Shown here piece by piece: positions 41,842 to 48,044 of a stretch of DNA of 48,044 bases. The position numbers were made by a program, and so were the translations under genes. Under the pieces are notes generated by a model. It did no database searches. It was not told the DNA's origin and worked only from the letters and a program-made list of their open reading frames with translations. The DNA comes from Akkermansia sp. GTDB lineage: Bacteria; Verrucomicrobiota; Verrucomicrobiia; Verrucomicrobiales; Akkermansiaceae. Position 1 is the stretch's first letter; the number at the start of each line of letters is the position of its first letter. The stretch is from contig JAFXCP010000013.1 of the NCBI GenBank assembly GCA_017521405.1, positions 1 to 48,044 of the forward strand, read 5' to 3'.

Positions 41842-42906
41842 ATGGAAGATTCCCGCCCTATTCAACCCACCACAGGAGAAAACCCCTTCCTGAGCCGTCC
41901 GGCAGGGGATTTTATGGAGCAGATTCTGGCTGCCGCCCGGGAGGCTTCTCCCGCCGCTGTGGACGGCAGTGCGGAAAGCAACCCCGCCGATGCGGAGCCG
42001 GCTGCCCTGCCCTGCGATATTGCCCCGCGAGAGCTGCCCCCGGGCACCCAACTGCGCGGATACCGCCTACTACGCTGCATTGGGCAAGGCGGATTCGGTG
42101 TGACGTATCTGGCGGAGGAGCCGCAACTTAGTCGCAAGGTGGTGATTAAGGAGAATTTCCCCTCCGGTATCTGCTACCGCCAGGAGGGGACGCACCATGT
42201 GTGCCTGCACCACCCGGAGCAGGATGCAGAGGGCTTCGAGTGGGCCATGAATAATTTCCTGCGGGAGGTGCGCCTACTGGGAACGGTGGACCACCCCAGC
42301 ATTGCCAAGGTGTACTCTTATTTCGAGGCCTATGGAACCTCGTATTACGTGCTGGAGTACATTAACGGCGTGTCTCTGGGCAAGCTGGCAGAGAGCTATG
42401 CACAAGCGGGGCAGCGCTTGCCGCAGGCATCTCTCTTCGGCATGCTGGTACGCCTGCTGGATGCGCTGGATTACCTGCACGCCCGAAAACTGCTGCACCG
42501 GGACATTAAGCCGGATAATATCCTGATTACCCGCACGGGACTCCCGGTGTTAATCGATTTCGGCGCAGCCCGGGAGGAATACGGGGATTTAGGTAATACG
42601 GTGGTGGAATCCCCGGGATTCAGCCCCTCCGAGCAAGGCAGTGCCGCCGGTAATATGGGACCATGGACGGATTTGTATGCGCTGGGGGCTACGTTGTATT
42701 ACATCCTAACAGGAGAGTGCCTGCCCTCCTGCCGCCAGCGGGAGCTGTACGATACGGCGGACCCGCTGAGTCTGAATCCGGCACTGGCCGGGGAGTACTG
42801 CCGGGAGTTCCTGCAAACGATTGAGCGGGCTATTGTACCCGCGCCGGAGGCGCGCTACCAGAGCGCAGCCGAGTGGCTGGCGGATTTGGCGCGTCTGCCC
42901 TTCTGA
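41842..42906 (+). CDS. Serine/threonine protein kinase (Hanks type)
   Basis: The 354-residue protein has an N-terminal extension of about 70 residues (acidic, Ala/Pro-rich) before the kinase domain. Motifs: P-loop IGQGGFGVTYLA (about 80-91), VAIK-lysine as VVIKE (Lys103), the alpha-C Glu in FLREVRLLG, HRDIKPDN with catalytic Asp221, DFGAA with Asp239 and an activation segment SPGFSPSEQG, then GPWTDLYALGATLYYILTG. There is no TM helix or sensor domain, so it should be cytoplasmic. Its leader is C-rich. With the FHA protein 1.8 kb upstream, it may form a phosphothreonine signalling unit. Confidence 0.9.
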   Translation: MEDSRPIQPTTGENPFLSRPAGDFMEQILAAAREASPAAVDGSAESNPADAEPAALPCDIAPRELPPGTQLRGYRLLRCIGQGGFGVTYLAEEPQLSRKVVIKENFPSGICYRQEGTHHVCLHHPEQDAEGFEWAMNNFLREVRLLGTVDHPSIAKVYSYFEAYGTSYYVLEYINGVSLGKLAESYAQAGQRLPQASLFGMLVRLLDALDYLHARKLLHRDIKPDNILITRTGLPVLIDFGAAREEYGDLGNTVVESPGFSPSEQGSAAGNMGPWTDLYALGATLYYILTGECLPSCRQRELYDTADPLSLNPALAGEYCREFLQTIERAIVPAPEARYQSAAEWLADLARLPF

Positions 42907-42924
42907 AAAGGGGGCTACGCAGCC

Positions 42925-43809
42925 TTACTTCATGAGGGCATCCGGCTCTTCCTCCGGGGGCGGCCATATGCCGTGCTGCACCATAAAGGCATCCCAGCCC
43001 AGCAGCATTTGCTCAAAAACGCCGGGATTCACATCGAACTGTACTAATGTATGGTCCGCCGTGGGGCAAAGTACCAGCTCCACCTTGTTTCCCAGTCTTT
43101 CCCACTCATCGCAAAACCACTCCCGCATCTCGAAATCCAGCAGGGGGTCCAGCATGCCATGGGCACAGAAAAGCGGTGGCAGCTTGCGCCGCAACAGGGC
43201 ACAGGGATTCACACTGTCCGGCTCCACCACCTCGTTCCCTACTTGAAGGGCACGAGCCTCCGGTGCTTCCGTATCCACCACGCCGCGAAATATGGCCACG
43301 GCCGCAGGCTGCACCGGCAGCACATCCTCCTTGCCGAAATGCCACCAGCGCTTCTCAAAAAGCATGGGTTGCATGGCGCAATTCAGTGCCATAAGCCCGC
43401 CGGCATCCGCCCCGGCCACGCTGATGCGCGATTGGTCCACCCCTAAACCGGCTGCATTCTCGTACAGCCACTTCCAGGCATCCAGCCCATCCTGTATAAT
43501 CTCCTCCGCGCGCACCTCGTAACGGGCATGGGTGCGATACTCCGGCAACAGGCATACAATACCCCGGTGCGCCAAGTGCATGGCCCATGCCACAAACTCC
43601 GCACTGTACTCCAAGGACCACATGCCCCCGCAGAAGAAGATGACGGCCGGGGCAAAACAATCCGCAGTGTGTCCCTCCGGGGCAAACATGCGAGCCCGCA
43701 GGGATACACCATCCCCAAAGCGTTTCCATACAAATGAGGGGGCTTTATCCAGCAAGCTGCGGTAGCGGCGTTCATCCGTGGCGCGGGCAATGTGGGAAAA
43801 AGGCGTCAT
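42925..43809 (-). CDS. Alpha/beta hydrolase fold protein with Asp at the nucleophile elbow
   Basis: The 294-residue product resembles the HSL/esterase branch of alpha/beta hydrolases. The oxyanion region usually written HGGG reads FFCGGMW, and the elbow usually written GDSAGG reads GADAGG, so Asp135 replaces the Ser nucleophile (codon GAT). The other triad members are plausible: Asp221 in HGMLDPLLDF and His253 in TADHTLV. An Asp nucleophile exists in haloalkane dehalogenases and epoxide hydrolases, so this may be active on another bond type or may be inactive. ATG 43809 follows its promoter; GTG 43821 is an alternative. Confidence 0.82.
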   Translation of the reverse strand: MTPFSHIARATDERRYRSLLDKAPSFVWKRFGDGVSLRARMFAPEGHTADCFAPAVIFFCGGMWSLEYSAEFVAWAMHLAHRGIVCLLPEYRTHARYEVRAEEIIQDGLDAWKWLYENAAGLGVDQSRISVAGADAGGLMALNCAMQPMLFEKRWWHFGKEDVLPVQPAAVAIFRGVVDTEAPEARALQVGNEVVEPDSVNPCALLRRKLPPLFCAHGMLDPLLDFEMREWFCDEWERLGNKVELVLCPTADHTLVQFDVNPGVFEQMLLGWDAFMVQHGIWPPPEEEPDALMK

Positions 43810-43821
43810 AATGCGGCGCAC

Positions 43822-43850
43822 AGTATGCTATTTTCTTGCGTTGAAAGCAA
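43822..43850 (-). promoter_or_regulatory. Predicted near-leaderless promoter of the alpha/beta hydrolase gene
   Basis: On the minus strand TTGCTT (43845-43850), 17 bp, CATACT (43822-43827). The predicted start is about 6 nt before ATG 43809. It overlaps the divergent promoter for the gene at 43875. Confidence 0.5.
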
Positions 43851-43864
43851 GTCTGATGTAGGTT
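43836..43864 (+). promoter_or_regulatory. Predicted near-leaderless promoter of the exported-protein gene
   Basis: TTGCGT (43836-43841), 17 bp, TAGGTT (43859-43864). The predicted start is about 4 nt before ATG 43875. The -35 boxes of the two divergent promoters are nested. Confidence 0.45.
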
Positions 43865-43874
43865 CTACACAGAA

Positions 43875-44852
43875 ATGAAAGCATTTTTCCCGGTAATGAC
43901 TCTGGCAGCGGCCTGCCTGCTGAATGGCTACGCCCAGCAAACCCCGGCCGAATTCGGCGTGCCGCACCAGCAAACAGCTCGCGATACGGCGGAGCGTGTC
44001 TACAATACATGGCGCTTAGGCATGATTCGTGCCAACGAGAGCGCTTGGCGCAGCGCCACCAGCCAATCCCGCCAAATGAAGGTGCGGAATATGGTGGTTT
44101 CCCAAAAAGGGGTTTTCCCGCGCGATTTTTTCAATAACCAGCCGGAGCCGCCTAAGCTGGAAAACTTCCGCTTTGTGGGGGCTCTTACCGGCTGTAATAA
44201 CCACAGCTTAGCCGTTACCTATGTGGGGCGCTTGCAGCTGGGGGAAGGCAAGGCGGAGGATAATGCTTATGTGCTGGAGTTCGTGTTTGAAAACGGCAAA
44301 TGGCACTTCGACCAAAGCCGCTTTTTTAACCTTTCCCACCTCCCGGAGGTGCGCAAGCGCTTGGAGGCCAAAGATATATCTATCCTGAAAGAGCAGGATG
44401 GCTTTGCCCCGTACACCACGCTGCCCAAGGTACCCCCCATGTGCCCTGCGCCGCAGTTAATCGGCAAGGTGTTTGCCGATGCTCCCGGCCGCAGCATCCA
44501 TATGCGTATCAATGGCATCTCCCTGCACGAATTCTCCGATGAGCGCCGGGCTGATGTCATCTCCGGCGGGCTCCGCCGTGGTAAAAACACCATTACCTAC
44601 ACCATTAACACCGATGCGGCTAAGAGCCACCCCAGCATGGCCATCGGGCTCTTTGTCATGCCGGAAACCCCCGGCAATAAACCTGTTTGTGTGTTCGACC
44701 ACATTCTGGATGCCACGGATACCGCCAAAGGCGGCAGCTTTAGCTTCGACATCAGCAACGAACAGATTGCCTCCATGTCCCCCGCTTATGGCGCTGCCGC
44801 CCCCGCGCCTTTCCATGCGGTTCCCCTCAAGCAAAAACCGCAAGGCAAATAA
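43875..44852 (+). CDS. Exported protein of unknown function
   Basis: The 325-residue product has a signal peptide (MKAFFPVMTLAAACLLNGYAQ, cleavage at about 20). I do not recognise a family. The first half (about 30-175) alternates helices and strands with RVYNTWRLGMIRANESAWRS, NFRFVGALTGCNNHSLAVTY and LEFVFENGKWHFDQSRFF, reminiscent of NTF2-like lumazine-type folds. The second half (about 185-310) is beta-rich: GRSIHMRINGISLHEFSDER, RRGKNTITYTINTD and GGSFSFDISNEQ. It diverges from the hydrolase gene and ends at a strong hairpin. Confidence 0.75.
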   Translation: MKAFFPVMTLAAACLLNGYAQQTPAEFGVPHQQTARDTAERVYNTWRLGMIRANESAWRSATSQSRQMKVRNMVVSQKGVFPRDFFNNQPEPPKLENFRFVGALTGCNNHSLAVTYVGRLQLGEGKAEDNAYVLEFVFENGKWHFDQSRFFNLSHLPEVRKRLEAKDISILKEQDGFAPYTTLPKVPPMCPAPQLIGKVFADAPGRSIHMRINGISLHEFSDERRADVISGGLRRGKNTITYTINTDAAKSHPSMAIGLFVMPETPGNKPVCVFDHILDATDTAKGGSFSFDISNEQIASMSPAYGAAAPAPFHAVPLKQKPQGK

Positions 44853-44871
44853 ATAGTACAGCATTACCTTT

Positions 44872-44913
44872 TTCACCATTGCAACGCTAAAGGGTTGCAA
44901 TGGTGAATATTTT
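44872..44913 (+). terminator. Terminator hairpin that carries the next promoter's -35 box
   Basis: Perfect 14-bp arms TTCACCATTGCAAC (44872-44885) and GTTGCAATGGTGAA (44894-44907) enclose an 8-nt loop and are followed by TATTTT. The 3' arm contains TTGCAA, the -35 of the polyprenyl synthase gene. Confidence 0.8.
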
Positions 44914-44923
44914 CTGCTACACT
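44895..44923 (+). promoter_or_regulatory. Predicted promoter of the polyprenyl synthase-cysE operon
   Basis: TTGCAA (44895-44900), 17 bp, TACACT (44918-44923). The predicted leader is about 32 nt before ATG 44962. Confidence 0.65.
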
Positions 44924-44961
44924 CCCCGCGCGGTTCATGCCGCAGAAATGTTTGTTTTCCT

Positions 44962-45969
44962 ATGAGTTTCCCGTTCTTCAGCAAATTACGCCAGAAAAAA
45001 GCCTACATGCAACTCGTGCAAGACGAATTGCAAAAGGTGCGGGATACTATTGCCGCACAAACGGAACATTTCTCCCCCTATATGCGGGATTATATGCGCC
45101 AAGTGTGCCGCGGGCACGGAAAGATGCTCCGCCCGGGGCTGGTGCTGCTTACCGCTGCTGCCACAGGCGGCATTAAGCCGGAGCATACCACCTTTGCCGC
45201 CATGCTGGAAATGCTGCACATGGCATCCCTTATTCACGACGATGTGCTGGACAAGGCCGATACGCGCCGAGACCAGCCCACCCCCAATGCCTTGTGGGGT
45301 AATGAACTTGCCGTGCTGCTGGGAGATTCCATGCTGGCACAGGCCATGGTAATGGGAGCGGACATTGGCGAGGCGCGCTTTATCCGCCGTATGGCTCTGG
45401 CCGTGCGCGACCTCTGCGAGGGCGAGGTAGAGCAATCCTCCCGCCTGTGGGATATGGAGATGAGCCGCGCAGATTACTACGAACTTATCCGCAAAAAAAC
45501 GGCCACACTCTTTGCCATGGCCATGAGCGGTGCCGCCTATCTCCAAGGTCTGGAGGATGAAATGGTGGAACATTTGAACCGCATGGGTACCCTGCTGGGT
45601 ATCTCTTACCAGATTTACGATGATTGTCTCGATTTGACCGGTACGGATGCCGCCGCCGGTAAAACCCTCGGCACGGATAACGAGAAGGGAAAACTCACCC
45701 TCCCCGTGTTCTTTCTCATGGAATCCACCAGTGAGGACGTGGCGGAATATGTGCGAAACTGTGTGGAAAAACACCAGGAAATTGATTACACCCGCCTGCG
45801 GAATACAGAGGCCTTTGCAGAGGCCATTCGCCTCTCCGTAGATGAGGGACTTGCCCGCAATAGCGAGGCACGGGAAGTTCTCTGGATGCTGCCGGAATCC
45901 ACTGCCCGCGAAGCCCTTACGGAAATGACCTACCGTTTGGACGAGATGTTACAAAATTGCTGCTGCTAA
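44962..45969 (+). CDS. Trans polyprenyl diphosphate synthase
   Basis: This class condenses isopentenyl diphosphate onto an allylic primer to make the side chain of quinones or carriers. The 335-residue protein has both aspartate-rich motifs: LIHDDVLDKADTRR (Asp93, 94, 97) and QIYDDCLDLTG, with GKMLRPGLVLL (Arg-Pro substrate site) and GKTLGTDNEKGKLTLP between and after them. The medium-to-long-chain type is likely from its length and the residues before the first motif, but chain length cannot be read reliably. cysE follows after 25 nt and appears to be in the same operon. Confidence 0.94.
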   Translation: MSFPFFSKLRQKKAYMQLVQDELQKVRDTIAAQTEHFSPYMRDYMRQVCRGHGKMLRPGLVLLTAAATGGIKPEHTTFAAMLEMLHMASLIHDDVLDKADTRRDQPTPNALWGNELAVLLGDSMLAQAMVMGADIGEARFIRRMALAVRDLCEGEVEQSSRLWDMEMSRADYYELIRKKTATLFAMAMSGAAYLQGLEDEMVEHLNRMGTLLGISYQIYDDCLDLTGTDAAAGKTLGTDNEKGKLTLPVFFLMESTSEDVAEYVRNCVEKHQEIDYTRLRNTEAFAEAIRLSVDEGLARNSEAREVLWMLPESTAREALTEMTYRLDEMLQNCCC

Positions 45970-45994
45970 GCCCCTCCCCCCCCCTATCCTCCCC

Positions 45995-46819
45995 ATGATA
46001 CGCCCGGAGAAAATGCTTCCCGAGACGCCGGATTTGGCCACTCAAATCTGGCCGGAAATTGTTGCAGCCGCAGAGCAGGCTGTGGCGCAGGAGCCTAAGC
46101 TCACCGGCTTGCTGGACGATGTGATTCTGAGCCGCAACAAGCTGAGCACAGCCATTTGTGTGCGCCTGGCGCGCAAGCTCTCCCGCCGGGATATGGGGCG
46201 GGATGATTTGGAGCCGCTCATCCGCTCCCTACTGCGCAGTAACCCCTTGGTGGTGGATTGCATGGCAGCGGATTTGCGCGCGGTGCTGGAGCGAGATGCG
46301 GCTTGCCATAGTGCACTGGAACCGCTTATGTTCTTCAAAGGCTTCCATGCCCTGGCCACGTACCGTTTAGCACACATCCTCTGGCAGCAGGAGCGCTATG
46401 TGATGGCCCTGCTCTTCCAAAGCGTGGGCAGCGAAGTCTTTGGAGTGGATATACACCCCGCCGCTCAAATCGGCTGCGGCATCATGCTCGACCACGGCAC
46501 CAGCTTTGTCGTGGGCGAAACTGCCATTATCGAAAACAATGTTTCCATGCTGCATGAGGTAACCCTCGGCGGTACAGGTAAGGAAAAAGGCGGAGCCCGC
46601 CATCCCATCGTCCGCAGCGGAGTCCTCATCGGTGCCGGTGCCAAAGTGCTGGGGCGCGTGGAAATAGGCGAATGCGCCAAGGTGGCCGCCTCCTCCGTAG
46701 TGCTGGACAATGTGCGCCCGCATACCACAGTAGCCGGCGTGCCTGCCGTGGAAGTGGGTACCAGCGGGGAGGATTCCCCCGCCCTCTGCATGCAGCAACG
46801 CCTCTCCCCACAGCCATGA
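45995..46819 (+). CDS. cysE: Serine O-acetyltransferase
   Basis: CysE acetylates serine with acetyl-CoA, producing the substrate of CysK. The N-terminal helical domain (about 1-150) contains DPLVVDCMAADLRAV-like NPLVVDCMAADLRAVLERD and FFKGFHALATYRLAH. The left-handed beta helix follows with DIHPAAQIGCGIMLDHGTSF, VVGETAIIENNVSMLHEVTL, GGTGKEKG, RHPIVRSGVLIGAGAKVLG and AGVPAVEV; the catalytic His is in LDHGTS. The length of 274 residues is normal. A run of ten C (about 45974-45983) precedes the start in place of a Shine-Dalgarno site. ATGA couples it to the next gene. Confidence 0.95.
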   Translation: MIRPEKMLPETPDLATQIWPEIVAAAEQAVAQEPKLTGLLDDVILSRNKLSTAICVRLARKLSRRDMGRDDLEPLIRSLLRSNPLVVDCMAADLRAVLERDAACHSALEPLMFFKGFHALATYRLAHILWQQERYVMALLFQSVGSEVFGVDIHPAAQIGCGIMLDHGTSFVVGETAIIENNVSMLHEVTLGGTGKEKGGARHPIVRSGVLIGAGAKVLGRVEIGECAKVAASSVVLDNVRPHTTVAGVPAVEVGTSGEDSPALCMQQRLSPQP

Positions 46820-48044
46820 TTACCGAGCTGGATATCCACCTCCCGCTGCAAAAAGCCCTGCGCGAGGACGCCCGCCGCAAGGCAGCCGCACAAAAACTGG
46901 GCATTTCCCCATACCGTATTTGCGGCATGCGCTTGCTCAAAGAAAGCATCGATGCCCGCCGCCGCCCCATATGCAAACAGTTGCGCCTGCTGGTGGGGGT
47001 GGACGAAGCACTACCGGAAGCCCCCTTACCGCAGAGAGAATACCCCGCTGCACCGCCCGGAGCACCCCGCATCATCATCGTGGGCAGCGGACCCGGCGGG
47101 TTATTTGCGGCACTGCGTTGCCTGGAACTGGGACTGCGCCCCATTGTGCTGGAACGCGGCAAGGATGTATCCGCCCGCCGTTTCGATTTGCAACCCATTA
47201 ACTGCAAAGGCTATGTGGTGGAAGATTCCAACTACTGCTTTGGCGAAGGCGGTGCCGGCACCTTCTCCGATGGTAAACTCTTTACCCGCGCTACCAAACG
47301 CGGACCGGTAATGGAGGTATACGAAACTTTTGTGGCTCATGGTGCCGCCCCGGAAATCCTGACGGATGCCCACCCCCACATAGGTTCCAACAAACTGCCC
47401 AACATCATTAAAGCCATGCGCGGCAGCATACTGGCCGCAGGCGGCGAGGTACACTTCCGTACCCGGGTGAACGGACTCCTCCGCAGTGCGGATGGAAAGC
47501 GCCTGCTGGGCGTGCACACGGCCGATGGGCAAGAATTCAGCGGGGATGCCGTTATCCTCGCCACCGGGCACAGTGCCCGCGATGTGTACCGCATGCTGCA
47601 CGATGAGGGTGTGCTACTGGAGCGCAAACCCTTTGCCGTGGGTGTGCGTATCGAACACCCGCAAAGCCTTATCGATACCGCCCAATACCACCTGCGCCCC
47701 GGCCAAGCCCGCCCGGAAGGTCTGCCTGCCGCCCGCTATACGCTGGCCACCAAAATTCGGGAGCGCGGTGTACATTCCTTCTGCATGTGCCCCGGTGGCC
47801 ACATTGTTCCCGCCGCCACGGAAAACGATGAGGTGGTAGTGAATGGCATGTCCCTTTCTCGCCGCAATTCCCCCTTTGCCAATTCCGGCTTCGTCGTCAC
47901 AGTGGAGCCGGAGGATACGGACGCCTACCTTGCAGAACACGGCGTACTTTCCGGCATCGCGTACCAAAAAGCACTGGAGGTAGCTACCTCCCGCGCCGGC
48001 GGCGGCATGCAAAAGGCACCCGCTCAGCGCGTGGCGGATTTCCT
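46816..48044 (+). CDS. FAD-dependent dehydrogenase of the COG2509 type (partial, runs off the window)
   Basis: At least 409 codons are open to the window end. An N-terminal unfamiliar domain (about 1-80, AQKLGISPYRICGMRLLKES with many Arg) precedes the dinucleotide-binding loop RIIIVGSGPGGLFAALR (about 86-102) and VLERG. Then come YCFGEGGAGTFSDGKL, ATGHSARDVYRML, FAVGVRIEHPQ, HSFCMCPGGHIVPAA and NSGFVV, the pattern of the uncharacterised FAD-dependent dehydrogenases in COG2509. Substrate is unknown. ATG 46816 overlaps the cysE stop (ATGA). The C-terminal catalytic part lies outside the window. Confidence 0.88.
   Translation, partial: MITELDIHLPLQKALREDARRKAAAQKLGISPYRICGMRLLKESIDARRRPICKQLRLLVGVDEALPEAPLPQREYPAAPPGAPRIIIVGSGPGGLFAALRCLELGLRPIVLERGKDVSARRFDLQPINCKGYVVEDSNYCFGEGGAGTFSDGKLFTRATKRGPVMEVYETFVAHGAAPEILTDAHPHIGSNKLPNIIKAMRGSILAAGGEVHFRTRVNGLLRSADGKRLLGVHTADGQEFSGDAVILATGHSARDVYRMLHDEGVLLERKPFAVGVRIEHPQSLIDTAQYHLRPGQARPEGLPAARYTLATKIRERGVHSFCMCPGGHIVPAATENDEVVVNGMSLSRRNSPFANSGFVVTVEPEDTDAYLAEHGVLSGIAYQKALEVATSRAGGGMQKAPAQRVADF

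Overview
The window looks like chromosomal core DNA from a GC-rich, Gram-negative Verrucomicrobiota bacterium, most likely an Akkermansia-like gut organism. This is inferred from content: two PEP-CTERM proteins ending in a VPEPA...LAGLA-RRRR tail, a secreted GH84 hexosaminidase of the kind used on mucin glycans, many lipobox lipoproteins, an RND efflux pump, and translation starts that mostly lack Shine-Dalgarno sequences. No phage, insertion sequence, CRISPR array or rRNA was seen. One tRNA-Leu is present.

Layout. 1-3100: nuoB-nuoC (split from the rest of complex I), a lipoprotein, a Mini-III-like RNase III domain protein and exonuclease III. 3218-7789: a possible 40-codon cysteine-rich ORF, guaA, a solute-binding lipoprotein whose lobes are in swapped order, obgE and a phosphoesterase. 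7923-10287: cysK-thiE-thiM with overlapping start/stop codons. 10268-12934 (minus): nrnA-truB-ribF. 13087-19556: ndk, a class B penicillin-binding protein, purD, an M42 peptidase and leuB. 19698-21259: two divergent paralogous lipoproteins. 21390-25018: an unpaired RelE/ParE-like protein, an ABC-2 permease without an ATPase, a Sel1 protein, pepP and a MauE/DoxX-like membrane protein. 25298-29092: a double-HTH regulator facing a solitary RND pump. 29256-33840: tRNA-Leu, an HAD phosphatase overlapping the GH84 gene, and a PEP-CTERM protein. 34039-39995: a spermidine-synthase-like protein with an FtsB/DivIC-like protein, a second PEP-CTERM protein, recA, an SprT-like protease and ppk1. 40068-42906: FHA protein, RidA-like protein, stand-alone CoaC and a Ser/Thr kinase. 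42925-48044: an alpha/beta hydrolase with an Asp at the nucleophile position, an exported unknown, a polyprenyl synthase, cysE and a COG2509-type flavoprotein cut by the window end.

How the genes work together. cysE and cysK form the two-step serine-to-cysteine route. thiE and thiM serve thiamine synthesis and salvage; ribF makes FMN and FAD; coaC serves coenzyme A; guaA, purD and ndk serve nucleotides; nrnA, truB, obgE and the RNase III-like protein serve RNA and ribosome work; the PBP, FtsB-like protein and polyprenyl synthase serve the envelope.

The most striking pattern is promoter placement. At about twenty genes, on both strands, a readable -35 (usually TTGnnn) and -10 hexamer are separated by exactly 17 bp. 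In about a dozen the predicted transcription start falls 0-6 nt from the start codon, implying leaderless or nearly leaderless mRNAs. Genes inside operons are preceded by C/T-rich sequence rather than Shine-Dalgarno motifs. No large unknown system is evident; the best leads are this expression architecture, the permuted binding protein, the Ser-to-Asp hydrolase and the FHA/kinase operon. All promoter positions were read by eye and no database search was run.
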